27,613 nucleotides of DNA from Gnetum montanum (GCA_015680685.1 MNCI01018962.1:1-27613); one strand, 5' to 3'; positions 11,118-21,564 are shown, counted from the first letter of the stretch. Notes: generated by a model from the letters alone, not told the origin. Program-made: numbers and translations.

Positions 11118-11400
11118 AGGCATCTTCTTCATGCTTGAGACATATTTTTATATTTTCCTTCTATTATGGGAAGATGTCACTATTTGGGAAAGACATCTTT
11201 CTAAAATCTCCATTTTGGAAAGATGCCTTTGTTTAATAAAAAACATCTTTCTGAAATTGGCTTGCATTCTATGAAGATGTCTTTTCTTGATGGAAGATGT
11301 CTTTGTTTAAGGAAAGAAATTTGCTATTTTTTGAATATGTCTTTTCCTATGCATCCTCCAATTCTGCCAAGACTTCTACTATTTCTCAAAGATGTCTTTC
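11118..11400. repeat. AAGATGTC/GACATCTT motif array, second copy
   Basis: Counterpart of 6560-6850 in the 5' LTR, with GGAAGATGTC, AAAGACATCTTT, AAAGATGCC, AACATCTTT, GAAGATGTCTT (twice) and AAAGATGTCTT. The order is the same as in the other LTR. Confidence 0.7.
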
Positions 11401-11679
11401 TTCAACCTTCCTTTGCATGATGAATTCACTGTTCCTTGTCCACCACCTTGATCTTTCACATGCTTTAATGATGACACTCTACTTGTCCATGTTCTTCAAA
11501 TTATTTTCTTTTAAGCTTACCTTTTGTGGATGAACCCTTGACACCATGTGGATGACTCTCTCCTTTGATTACACTAGTGTATTTCTTGTCGTCTCATCTT
11601 GGTCCTACAACCGTAACAATCACAAACATATCCTTTGTCTCCATTTTAATTAATGTTTTGACACACCAAAAGGTCCACA

Positions 11680-12881
11680 TTTTTCACTTCTTCCTCCTAC
11701 TAGCCTATTTCTTCAATTTTTTTTCTCTATTCATTTTTATTTAAATCCTTTACTGATGAGTCTTCTTTGTTAAAGATTTGTAAAGTTACTTTGTAGGAAG
11801 AAAGAATTGGTGCAGAATGTAGTGTTTTGTCTAGTAGTTCTTGGATATAGTGGTTTGCTAGATATTTTTGTTTCTTCATATGAGTTTTTTTCTATATTTG
11901 TTTTTTTCTTTATACATTTTTATTTAAATCCTTTAGTGGTTAGTCTTCTTTATTTGAGATTTTTAAAGTTGTTATGTAGGAAGAGAGAATTGGTGCAGAA
12001 TGTAAAGTTTTAAAAAAAGGTTGACTAGACATAGATTGGTAGAATATTTTTAATTTTATTTATAATAATTTATATAGGGGATGTAGGTATTATTTTTTTT
12101 GTTGTTATAAGGGGTATATATTGTAGTGTTAGTTATTTTTTTCATAGGTTATTAGTTTAATTTAGCAATTTGTTTGGGGATTGTGGGTATTATGTTATTA
12201 TCATTATAAACGTGTATGTCGTGTTTGTTTTTTTTATTTAATTATAGATAGGTTTGTAGAGTAGTTATTTTTTAGCATAAAATCATATTGGGTCTATACT
12301 GCCTAGGACATGCCTCTAGGCTAGTAACATAGGAACTGCAAAGATGATGCTAGTACTAGGCTTTGAACCTAATACCTTCAAGAATAAACCAATGCAAGGG
12401 AATGAATTAATTAATGGGATGTGCTTTTATAGAGTAGTTTTTATTAATTGATTCATTGTTTGATTTAGGAATTTATGTGTTTTTAAGTTAGCATTTATAT
12501 GGGGGAATGACTTTTTCTTAGTGTCTATATGTGATATATTATTATGCATAGGATCATAGGATCAAGATTGTATGTTAAGAGTAGTAATTTGATTTATGTT
12601 TTTTAATGTATAGGCTATTTGTTCAATTCAACAATTTTTTTGGAAGGTGTGGGTATTATGTTGTTATTATTATAAGGGGTATATATTGGATTATAGTTCA
12701 TTTATGTTTAGTTCATGTTTTTTATTGTTAGTTGCTATTTTGCTTATTCAAGTAAACACTATTTTATTCACCTGAAATTGTTGTGTTCCCATTACTTGGT
12801 GATATAATGTATCTTTGATGAGCTACCAAAGAATATGCAAAGAATTCTTATAATTAGAAGTTGAAGTAGTGATGAATCATA
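11680..12881. repeat. T-rich non-coding repeat tract, right part, with 183-bp tandem units
   Basis: CATTTTTATTTAAATCCTTTA starts at 11732 and again at 11915, giving a 183-bp period. Each unit contains TAGTCTTCTTT-like, TGTAGGAAGA.AGAATTGGTGCAGAATGTA and a T-rich end. A third, partial unit is the sequence just left of the copia element. Beyond 12020 come three diverged blocks around GGGTATTATGTT.TTATTATTATAAGGGGTATATATTG (about 12080, 12185 and 12650). No gene is seen; the open frames in it are AT-rich chance frames. Confidence 0.6.
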
Positions 12882-13715
12882 TGTCAGGCTCCATTGACGG
12901 GCATGCATTGACGCATCACTATCAACGTATATGCATCAATGCAATGTCTATCTTTGCCTATATAAAAGCATGTACCCACTACATTTATGGTACTGTTGTG
13001 TTAGTAGAGTAACTAATTTCTTGTAGTTTCATTCAGTAATAGTTAAAATATTTTCTAAGTGCCTACAGTAGGACTTCAAGGATTGTACGGATTCTTATTC
13101 AACCATCAATATACTTGAACACCTTGATGTGCTAACAATAAAGACGAGATTCTTGAAACTCCTTGTAGCACTCAAAATAAATTAATGTTTAATTTCATGC
13201 ATTTTATTATTCATGAACTTTACATTCATGTTCTTAATTAATGAATACACTTAAGTAATACACATAAGTACGACCACCTCGAACATACTGTTAATGCTTG
13301 GTAATCCCAACAATGTTATCGCTTGGTACACCCAGTAGCCTAACACTTGGTAATCTAGTAGTGTCATAACAAGTTTAGGATGTGTACAGAAGGTAGACTT
13401 AGATACTTATGTTAGGAAGTAGACTAAGGAATTAGGTAGTTACTTCGATTAATTCATAATTAATTACTTCATTTTACACTTTGGTTAACTCTAATAACAT
13501 ATAAAAACAATAAAAATCATGTGCCTTGGCTTTCACTTATACAGGTTAACCCAAGAAGAAAATGATCACATCCTTGAGTCACTACCTTGGTTTTTGTGCA
13601 TTTAGAGAGCTAAAGTCCACAAAATTCAACTGGATCACTAGTGTAATGCTTGTGATTCTTATGGTTGGGTGTAGGGACTACTCACCGCTCATTATCGATG
13701 CCGTAGCTAGGGACT
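12882..13715 (+). repeat. LTR copy (right), family of 4407-5290
   Basis: Shares ordered landmarks with the left copy (see that entry). The U3 has interleaved CATCAATGCA, TGCATTGACG and ATCAACG words. The likely start TGTCAGG is at 12882; the end is approximate, after TATGGTTGGGTGTAGGGACTACTCACCGCTCATTATCGATG. It lies about 70 bp before a plus-strand gag-like stretch, so it may be the 5' LTR of that element. Confidence 0.6.
12959..12967 (+). promoter_or_regulatory. LTR TATA box (right copy)
   Basis: TATATAAAA in GCCTATATAAAAGCATGTACCC, equivalent to the TATA box at 4520 in the left copy. It supports transcription towards the gag-like stretch at 13784. Confidence 0.65.
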
Positions 13716-13783
13716 TTTAGTTAGCTAAGTGTGCTACTAGGAAAAATAGTGAAACCATTTACTAATGTTGTAAAAGGAACATA

Positions 13784-14860
13784 ATGTTAATACCATTAAG
13801 AAAAAGAAAAATAATAAATGCACATTATTTCTACATTATCACTGACATGACTTCTTCTCACAAGGAAGAGTCTCCACCACCATTCATAGGTGAATTCAAT
13901 CAAAGACAGGAAATCCACAAGACACCAATGCCTCAAAAATTAAAAGTGTTCTATACTCATCTGGATGTCTGCACTTTGGATTTCACCTTCATCATGCACT
14001 AGGACAAGCAGTTGTGATGGAGGAAAATGGAAGGCAACATCATGTTGCTTCTAGACTGATCTATTCCTATAATGCTATTAAACAATCTCATCAAGTTGGA
14101 TATTATAGGACTCAATGTAGAATAAAAGTTTTATGATCATGCTTATTAGGATTATCATCTCATGGAATCACAATGAAAGAAAGATAAAAAAATGGAAGCT
14201 AGATATGAGACCTCAAAAGGCAAAAGGTTTCATGCCCACTTATTCTTGCAAACAAACAAAGAAGACAATGACTTCTTTTTGAGTACCTTTTAATACATGG
14301 ATTCTCTTCCTCTTTTTTATGAGGAGATCCTTAATCAAAATTTGTAGTCCACTATGAATAACCTAGTTCCAAGAAGAATCAATCAGAAGATTAGGGGACC
14401 TCGAAAGGGGTTAGCCAAGGCAAGAAGAGGACAATCATGGTAATTTGGGTAGGGATCAAAGAAGAGGGAGTAGTAGGCATTGCTCTAGAGTAGGCTATTC
14501 TTCATCTTTACCTTCATCATCCTCATCATCTTCCTCCTGTAACTCCAATCGAAGTTGTAGATGCAACAAAAATCATGATGGAGATGAACGGTGGGATAGG
14601 GATGATCGTAGATCCTTTTAAGACAATAAAGACCATGGAAATGAGCAATGAGGAGATGACCATCATAGAAAGAGAAGGGATAGTAGAACTTGTCATAGAA
14701 ATCATGGCCTAAAACAACATCAAATTCACATGTTATAACCTTTACAACCTCATCCCATGAAACCTGAGGCAAAAATTCTTTGTAAATGTGAGGATTGTAA
14801 CCCATGAGATGCAATCTCATATACTTTATACTTTTGGGACTAAAAAAATGTCTAATAAGT
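13784..14860 (+). pseudogene. Decayed gag-like coding stretch, Ser-rich and basic C-terminal part
   Basis: A 72-codon open part at 13784-14002 is followed in shifted frames by coding-like sequence. Readable pieces are a Lys/Glu-rich section at about 14180-14280, MDSLPLFYEEILNQNL near 14298, a basic VPRRINQKIRGPRKGLAKAR stretch near 14367-14430, a serine run (about 14500-14545), then an Arg/His/Asp-rich segment ending near CKCEDCNP at about 14780. A structural region followed by a basic, Ser/Arg-rich tail suggests a retroelement Gag with a nucleic-acid-binding tail. No family motif is secure. The apparent long minus-strand frame at 14485-14820 is the antisense of this stretch. The element is cut off near 14870. 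Confidence 0.35.
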
Positions 14861-14869
14861 GGTCAAAGC

Positions 14870-15960
14870 CTCATCCTTTGAGTGAAAAAGTCACATGATG
14901 TCTATATTTGGGCTTGGAGGGGTTAAAAATGCTTTTTGGGATGCCAAAATTGGAATTTTGATGGGTTTTATGGGGGGTATAGCATTTTCTACGCTGAAGA
15001 TACTTGCATGGAGGTATAACTCATCTACCCCCAGTGTGGAAGGATGTGGTAGCATTCATGCTTAGTGTGGAAGTGTGTGATAGCATCCATGCCCATCATG
15101 GAGAAGTTTAGCATCACCCATGCCTAGTGTAAGGGGTATAACCATGACTACCCAGTGTTGATACATCACCCCTCGGTGTTGATATTGCATCCCCCTAGCA
15201 TTGATCTAGCATACTCAATATCTCAACATAGAACCAACTTTAGCAAGGATCCTGCACTTCAACATAATTATTGGAAGGCCCAGCCTAGGTGAAATTCATA
15301 TTTACTATTTTTAGTAAATAGAATGGCTTTGATGCCATGGGGGTATAACACTTACCCCATAGAGTAACCTTCCTTGATTTGGACATTCACAATGCCTGCA
15401 CGTAGCCAGAATTTTTAGTAATCAAGTCAAAATTTACAACACTAATTAAGAATAATTTGTAGAAAAAATTATGGCCACAACCTTATAAAAACTAGGCCCC
15501 TAGTTTGGCATTTGCATACATTGGCAATTTTTTACATTTTAGAGCTCTTGCAATTTTACGTACATGTAGCTTCTCAAATCCCTTAGCATGGAACCCCCAT
15601 AGCCTATTATCCCCCCCTTAAGATTTGTGAGCCTTTGGTATCCACACCAAGCTCCTAGGATCCACAACTCCTAGTGTTGCTCACTCTAGTAACTCAAATC
15701 CCTCACACCTCTCATCCTTCTGCATCAACAACATAATAGATTTGGTGTGGCAATAGCAAAGGATCAAAAGCATCAAGAGTGGCAAAACCTCTAGATTGTG
15801 AAGCTAATTATTGTAGTTTCAATGGACTTTGAACCCCCATATAAGTGAACTTGTTGCTACACAGGCCATCTTGTATACATTTTTTATACCTCTTTTATTC
15901 TTTTGAAATAAAGTTTACAATTTAATTTGTGTGCAAGTTTGTTCATTTATTTTAGATTTT
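14870..15960 (+). repeat. LTR- or leader-like region before the gypsy gag
   Basis: Non-coding. It contains several GGGGTATAAC...TACCCC words (about 15010, 15135 and 15338), a 31-bp tandem array, a possible TATA box in CCCATATAAGTGAAC (about 15837-15851) and an AATAAA at about 15908 followed by a GT-rich stretch. That order would suit U3-R-U5 of the gypsy element whose gag lies downstream. GGGGTATAAC and CTAGTGTGGA/TCCACACTAG words recur in the array at 26222-27613, which could be the matching 3' region. No clean termini or PBS were found. Confidence 0.35.
15033..15205 (+). repeat. Short tandem array, period 31 bp decaying to 21-28 bp
   Basis: AGTGTGGA-like words begin at 15033, 15064, 15095, 15126, 15154, 15175 and 15198, so the spacings are 31, 31, 31, 28, 21 and 23. 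The first units also share TAGCATYCATGC. This is a diverged tandem repeat in the non-coding leader. Confidence 0.65.
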
Positions 15961-17088
15961 TATTTTTCATTTGATTTTTTTGCCCCCATTTTGCATCTTG
16001 TAAGTCTAGTAGATTGTCCAAGGCATCTCGAATCTTATTTTTTCATAGAGGCTCTAAAGATCCAAGGTTAAAGGCTATCATGTTGGGAGCTCTTGGTTTC
16101 TCTAGCAATTAAGATTTTTAGTTTCAATAGTTTTTTTGGTGTTAATAGGAAGGCTTGTACCCAATTTCTATGTCAAAACCTATTTGTCTCATTGCCAACA
16201 ATGAACACTATCATTCATACCCCTACAAAAAAGCCACAACATGGAAGTTGCAAGTGTTTGAGTTTTAAATTTTTACAACCCCTACTATGAATTTTAGAGC
16301 CAAAACCAATGTTGATGCATTGTTGAAAACATTCACCTTTTGCTACCAAAGTTCTTCCTTCTCAACATTGATAGCGTTGTTGAAACCCACTTCTACTTCC
16401 TTTTTAGTAGTAAAGCCCAACTTTTCAAAAAAGTAAACCCCCTCTCACCAACATTGCCAACAAAGGTATGAGATCTTTTCATCTTAACCCCTTTCTTCCC
16501 CATTTTCCCTCCCTAGCTTAATGTAGTTGCTAGCTTAGCATGGTTGGGGTTTGATGCCCATTGTTTGTTATTTTTGGCATTTTTAGTAAAATGGGTATAT
16601 ATCCTTTGACAACCACTTACTATTTATAGTTAGTGACTCATTTTCAGCCATTTTTACCTTGTTAGCCATTTTTAAATTCCACTTGCTAGAATTTGCACTC
16701 TTTTCAACCTTTCATAACTTCGTTTAGCCAGTTTTAGCACTTTTTCACCATGGCATTTGACAAATCAATTGTCTTGCCCTAACTTTATTGATAATGTGTT
16801 TGGCCAACAGGCCATGAGTGTCTATGACCCCAAAGACCTCACTATGGCTAAATGTAGGCAATCCTTGTGACTTAGGGGGCAAAGTCCTAGGTTCTTGATG
16901 ATAAATGAAAATCACTATAACTACATTTGTGCAAAATTAGGGTTGGCATGTTGATTTCATAGATAGAAGTAGAGGTAAAAAGGGAGTACAAGCTCATAAA
17001 CTGAGATTGGAAAAAGTATATTACTTCCCCATATGATCAAATATCCCTTACTGACACCTATACTTGCATCCTATCTTAGTTAATTGAG
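15961..17088. other. Non-coding leader before gag, nothing specific seen
   Basis: T-rich sequence with repeated GCCATTTTTA words (about 16570-16690) and no persuasive frame. It may be the long untranslated leader of the gypsy element. The open frame at 16093-16290 has no coding character. I did not find a primer-binding site. Confidence 0.4.
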
Positions 17089-18848
17089 ATGGACAGGAAG
17101 GATGAGAAGGTTAGCTCAGATGAGCACCAAGAGGAGAAGGATGAGTTTAGGATGGAATCTGAACATGAAACCATCCTAGGTGGGCTATTTCAAAAACAAA
17201 CCCTAAGGCCATAGTGCCTACCTCCACTTCCTTTTTCTTCTCCACAAAACAAATGCCATGATCCTCTACCCCTTATTACTTGATCATGTTCAAGTCCACA
17301 CCAGTCATCACTGTGCACCAAACATAATCATCGCATTCCATTACATTCCACTTTGCCATGCCATTTGCCACCCAGCCTCGGTCCATATGACCTTCATTGA
17401 TGATTTTCACCACCATCACCCCTCTAACCATTCAAGTGGGATCCACAATGGAATCCCAAGAAATCCAAGGGTCACTCACCCCCTTCATTTCATTTATGCC
17501 CTAGATACTAGTAAAAACATCATTCTCTTTTTTTGGCCCATCAACCACTACTATAACACAACCTCTCCCCTTCATACCACATTTGATAGTGAGTCCACAA
17601 GCCTCACAAAAAATTCCATAGCCTTTTGTGTAGATCCCACATTCGACAGGGGCACTCTAGGACCTAGATCAAGCTTTTCCAATGATCTAGGACCTGATGG
17701 AGGACTTGAAGAGGCTTAAGACCTATACATCTTAAATAGTTAAGGTTATGGACTTTTACCAGGATGATCCCAGTAGTCTTATGCTTCCACCCTTAATGCT
17801 TTCTCTTGGTGTTTCCATCCCATAGTTCATAAAATACAATGGTGAAGGTGATCCCAATGCTCACCTTATAACCTTTTGATCCGAGTGCTTGTTGTTGCAA
17901 TGATGGCCACACATAATCATAAGGATATTCCCTATGTCCCTTATAAGAAAAGTGCTTGATTGGTATCATGCCTTATCTAGAGGATCTATATACTCTCTAG
18001 AAGACCTCATATCACAATTTGTTAATTACTTTAAGTACAACTTAAAAACCAACAACATGCTTGACTAGCTCATGAAGGTTAAGTAGGGACCTCTTGAACT
18101 GGTGTAGAAGTTCATCCAATGATGGAATGGTCTACTTAACAAGATATCAAAACCTATAGCTAAAACACACCTTTTGGCTATATTCAAGGGGACAATTAAT
18201 GTTATTATTAAGTTGAAGCTATACTACCTTGATTCATAGTCACTTAGTCAAGCATTCTCCTAGAGTAAGAACATAGAGGATACTGTGGAGGCTAGTCACA
18301 ACCTTGGCTATGTGACATAAAAAAACCAACATACATAAAGGGATGAAGAGAGTGGTAAACAAAACAATGTGGTAGTGGCAACAGCCAAAGAGACCAAAAC
18401 AACTAGCTAGGGGCCAAAATCCAATCTAGCTAAGGCCCCTACTAACAACCAAAATAACCAACCATCAACCTCTGAGGCCACTGCATCAACTTCATCTAGA
18501 TCCAACTTTGAGTAGAAGGATAGGACTAAATACAAGTTACCTTTAAAACCGTCTAAGCTCTTAGATAAACTATTGAAGAGTGAGATGATCCAATACATGC
18601 AGATGTTTGCAACTAATCGTAAAAGACATAAAAGACTATGTGACATAGCCAAGGATTCCACTCAAGTGACCAAAGATGATCCTTAGGTACCTAAGTATTT
18701 CATGATCGACTGATTTTTCCATTATCATCAATTGTCTAGTTGTGACACTAATTTCTTCCATGCACTAAAAGATGACCTACAAAAGATGATAGAGAGGGGA
18801 GAGTTTGTCCTAGATGCTTTCAACCCTATCTAACTACAGAACTACTCG
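17089..18848 (+). pseudogene. gag: Ty3/gypsy Gag, decayed
   Basis: Begins with an acidic, Glu-rich segment (17092 onward, MDRKDEKVSSDEHQEEKDE) and a Pro/His-rich stretch. From about 17826 comes the Retrotrans_gag core: F.KYNGEGDPNAHL, then L.WYHALSRGSIYSLEDLIS (about 17955-18010), QFVNYFKYN, LMKVK.GPLELV.KFI..WNGLLNKI and LLAIFKGTI. This matches the usual plant gypsy pattern PKF.KYDGTGDP..HL ... WY..L..GSI.SW.DL...F...F. A Lys/Asn/Ser-rich linker follows, then YHQLSSCDTNFFHALKDDLQ (about 18721), which stands where the nucleocapsid usually reads YH...GH.T..C...K. In 17950-18420 I count six TAG, two TAA and one TGA among nine in-frame stops. The gene is non-functional. The open frame at 17258-17719 is an alternative frame of this region. 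Confidence 0.75.
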
Positions 18849-19273
18849 NTTGTAGCATTAGCCACCACAAGAGGTCATTGTTCGATGGTAGGGATAGGTT
18901 TGGTTGTGTTGGGCTGGCACAACCTAATGACAAAAGGCTCCTTAGGAGGATCCATGATGATATCCTTACAACAAAAGGGGGTCTTGAGCTGGTGGAAGCT
19001 AAAGAGCCCCTTTTTTTGTAAGGGGCTACCCAAATCATGAATGATTCCCATGCATGCCTTTGATTGTCATTAATGTTAGACACCGATATAATGTATGCAC
19101 TGTTATTTGTGTTCAACAGGTCTTTGTATACTTTCATCGAGTAGTTCTGTAGTTAGATAGGGTTGAAAGCATCTAGGACAAACTCTCCCCTCTCTATCAT
19201 CTTTTGTAGGTCATCTTTTAGTGCATGGAAGAAATTAGTGTCACAACTAGACAATTGATGATAATGGAAAAAT
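18713..19273. repeat. Perfect 136-bp inverted repeat whose arms end at two Ns (probable inverted contig)
   Basis: 18713-18848 is the exact reverse complement of 19138-19273. The left arm stops immediately before N at 18849 and the right arm immediately before N at 19274. The simplest reading is that the piece 18850-19273 was placed in reverse: flipped, its first 136 bases duplicate the end of the left contig and its remainder continues the gag region. A real hairpin-forming inverted duplication is the alternative. The minus-strand open frame at 18826-19137 would then be plus-strand coding of the gypsy element. Confidence 0.85.
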
Positions 19274-19343
19274 NATGGCTAATGAAAAAAAATTCCTAAG
19301 TGCAATCAAGCAAGTGAAGTAGTCTCCTAAAAAAAACCCAACC

Positions 19344-20053
19344 TTGAGCTTGTATGACTTGATCATGACTTGTGCTACACATCATGAAGCATTAGTTAAG
19401 ATGTTGACTTCTATTTCCATTAGTGAGGAAATTTTTGCTAATGAGGAATCCGTCCATGAGGTGACAGTGCCTTCTTCACCCAGGGAGACAAGGTCAACAC
19501 TTTTGGTATTTTATGATAGTGAAATCAAGGCCAATCCCCAAAATGGTGATGTCACCAAAGCTCCTCTTTTCATCACGATATCAGTAGGGTAGTATAAAGT
19601 GCATTGGGTACATGTGGACACTTGTGCCGCAATGAATGTCATCCCATGCACCATAGTTGAATGTTTGGGCTTGAAAAAGTAGATACAACATACTACAACA
19701 TTAGCTGTTGAGTCCTTTAACAGATTTCAAGTCACTATCAATTCCTACAACAGACTTTGTGGCGGGGGAGTAATTCCCCACAACTATGGATTTCTTGGTG
19801 CTACAAAAAACACCAGGGTTTAACCTTATCTTGGGAAGACATTGGTTGGCTTAACTATGAGCCATATCCTTACCTATTCATCAAGAGATTCACCTAACTT
19901 ATGAGGGAGGTGAAATCATCATTCATGGTGATACTGTAGTTTCCTTGGCTATTAACAACGTAAATATATAGCAGGGGTCTAAAGTGGAGTTTCAAGAAGA
20001 AACTCCCAGCCACAAAGTTAAGAAACCCAAGAGAGTGGAGAAGGCTAAAAACA
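19344..20053 (+). pseudogene. pro: Ty3/gypsy aspartic protease region (Tat/Athila-like), decayed and interrupted
   Basis: An 82-codon open part (19344-19592) has the pre-protease texture HEALVKML and APLFITISVG. It is followed by HWVHVDTCAAMNVIP with the catalytic Asp at 19617. In Tat-type elements this site reads VD.GSALNV.P, then LGL; here Gly has become Cys, so the active site is lost. After a frameshift, FNLILGRHWLA (about 19819-19851) is the second protease motif (usually LLGRPW). It is followed by IHQEIHLTYEGGEIIIHGD, like the Tat sequence after the protease. The frame then runs into a Lys/Glu-rich tail that stops abruptly at the GC-rich insertion at 20054. No reverse transcriptase or integrase follows. 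The protease would have cut the Gag polyprotein during particle maturation. Confidence 0.75.
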
Positions 20054-20087
20054 ATCACAATGGTGACTCCTGGTCGGCGTTGCTATT

Positions 20088-21564
20088 ATGGCACGCCTGG
20101 AAGGCGCCGAATTGTACGGTCTTTGCGTAGGCTACAACCCCCCTCCAGCGACTTATCCTGTGGACCTGCAGAGCGTGGTGCGAGCTTACGGACACCATGG
20201 GAGTGACGTCGGCGTACGAACCTGACTGCGCTATCTACCAACATGACACGAAGCTCTGGCAGATGGTCTGCCAGTGCGGCTGGGGCGACCTGCTGCAGGG
20301 GCTACTCGGGGACCTTGACCTTCTTGACAACACGTTATTTACTAACTGGCACGGTGATCAAACTTACTTTCGAGGCCATGCAATTCGGCGCACGGAAGCT
20401 ACCCTGGCCAACTATTTGGGGGTCCCGGCCACTGGTGAAGTCATCCTGTCGACCTCCCACGGCCTCCAGAACTCTGCGACCTTTTTCGAGGGGCTAACCC
20501 TGAGAACGCAGAGCCGCCAGGTCCCTCGGTCTTCTCTCCCGTGCCTCTGGGCTCATGCCGCCACCTTGGTGGAACATTTTTTCGTCCAGTCGGGCAATGT
20601 GTCTAAGCTCCAGGGGTTGCATTTCACTTTCTTGAGGTGCTTGAAGGACGGCACCCAGGTTAACCTACCGCGATTCTTCCTTGAGACCCTCCGCCTTAAA
20701 CGACGAGGTCACCACTCAGGGTTAATTTTAGCTTTGTGGCAGGGGGTGGGGGGGCAGGGGGCTCCTGGCCCATCCTCTGCCCCCCATGGGTGTCGCCTCG
20801 CTGATGCCCCCCCCCGCCACCCCGATTTCCCCCACCCCGGCCACTCAACAGTTACAGACCGCTTTGAACCTCACCTGGGGACGCTGCTCTCGTTGAAATC
20901 CCCCCCCCCTTGCCTGACCCCCCTAGCACCCCCCCAAATTGGGAGGCAGAACTGCAACAGGCGGTTGCTGCTGCTCGGGAGGCTAAGCTACAGATTTTGG
21001 ACGCAAAGTGGACCGAGACCTTGGCTCAGTGGCGCACCGACCACAAAGCCCAGCTTCGTGAACAGGCACAACAGCTGAGCCGACAGCACATGCTCATGAT
21101 GGAGACTTCACGGGCCCAGCTCATTGATGAGCTCCGAGACCGAATCAGGGAGGAGCTGCGCCAGGAAGAGGCGGCTCGTCAGGCCCACGGGGCGGTGGCC
21201 CGGGAGGAGCAAGAGCGCTTGAAGGAGGAAGAAGAGCAAAGGCAACAGCAACTTGACCGGGCACATGAACACAGTGCCTGTCAGTGGCTCAGGGGGGGGG
21301 GGGGGTTGCCCATATAGCATTTTGGGCATTAGTTGTGAGAGCTCCTGGGGGGAGCTCAGATGACACATCAGACGCACGTCCATAAGATTCCACTCTGATG
21401 CGGGGGACTCGTCGGCTGACTGGAGCAGGAGAGAGGCTACTATGCAGGGCATCCAACAAGCCTCGAACTTCATGGACACCGAGGAGCATCGTGCCACACT
21501 GGACCTGCTTCATGAGCTAGAACGGCCTTGGTGTGCCTATCGCCTTCTGCCGACTCATCCCTAA
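20088..21564 (+). pseudogene. Capsid-like/plant-transposon protein with coiled coil, frameshifted
   Basis: Coding can be followed from an ATG at 20088 (MARLEGAELYGLCVGYNPPP) to TAA at 21562-21564, about 490 codons in all, with frame changes. The first 45 codons are in one frame. The main domain is in the next frame (open 20197-21078): KLWQMVCQCGWGDLLQGLL, YFRGHAIRRTEATLANYLGV followed by PATGEVI, and VNLPRFFLETL near 20659. This pattern resembles the putative plant transposon/gag-like domain found in gag-only plant elements. A Pro-rich linker spans about 20730-20930. From 20937 a Gln/Glu/Arg-rich coiled coil (open 20910-21317) runs to about 21290. A C-terminal tail with SRREATMQGIQQASNFMDT ends at RLLPTHP. 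Frame changes coincide with G or C homopolymers (20743-20760, 20807, 20900, 21291-21305), so sequencing error is possible for some. CpG and CAG codons are intact, unlike the host. Confidence 0.6.

Larger units (their letters stand above)
5959..11679 (-). mobile_element. Ty1/copia LTR retrotransposon with gag only (TR-GAG-like)
   Basis: Two direct LTRs (5959-7126 and 10423-11679) flank about 3.3 kb of internal sequence. On the minus strand the order is 5' LTR, primer-binding site (10420-10405), gag from 10367, AT-rich non-coding DNA, polypurine tract (7142-7127), 3' LTR. LTR ends read TGTGGA...CCTCA. The outer flanks are ATTTT and TTTTT, an imperfect 5-bp target duplication. The tandem repeat on both sides aligns as one unit if the element is removed, which supports these borders. 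I found no protease, integrase, reverse transcriptase or RNase H motifs, so mobilisation would need enzymes from another element. The LTRs have many substitutions between them, so the insertion is old. Pol could have been lost by internal deletion. Confidence 0.8.
10423..11679 (-). repeat. 5' LTR of the copia element
   Basis: Direct repeat of 5959-7126. It is longer (1257 against 1168 bases) because of a G-rich run at 10448-10490 and an extra block of about 65 bases after GTAGTCCACA at about 10575. Its inner edge reads TAAGGATC where the 3' LTR has TGAGGATC, a single transition in the terminal dinucleotide. Confidence 0.85.

Noticed and set aside
14485-14820. 111-codon minus-strand open frame with Tyr/His-rich sequence
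   Set aside because: The plus strand of the same stretch has better coding texture (Ser run then Arg/Asp/His-rich), continuous with the upstream gag-like sequence.
15033-15205. Regularly spaced short repeats that could suggest a CRISPR array
   Set aside because: The 31-bp period leaves no room for unique spacers, the repeats diverge, there are no cas genes, and the context is a plant transposon.
17258-17719. 153-codon plus-strand open frame, His/Pro-rich
   Set aside because: It overlaps the gypsy gag leader in another frame, and its composition reflects the C/A-rich DNA. Only its end (near 17700) may coincide with true gag frame.
18826-19137. 103-codon minus-strand open frame
   Set aside because: It lies in the piece that appears to be placed backwards. 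If flipped it belongs to the plus-strand gypsy gag region and is not a separate antisense gene.
18713-19273. Foldback/MITE-like or hairpin small-RNA locus
   Set aside because: The arms are perfect and end exactly beside two Ns, which fits a contig orientation error better than biology.
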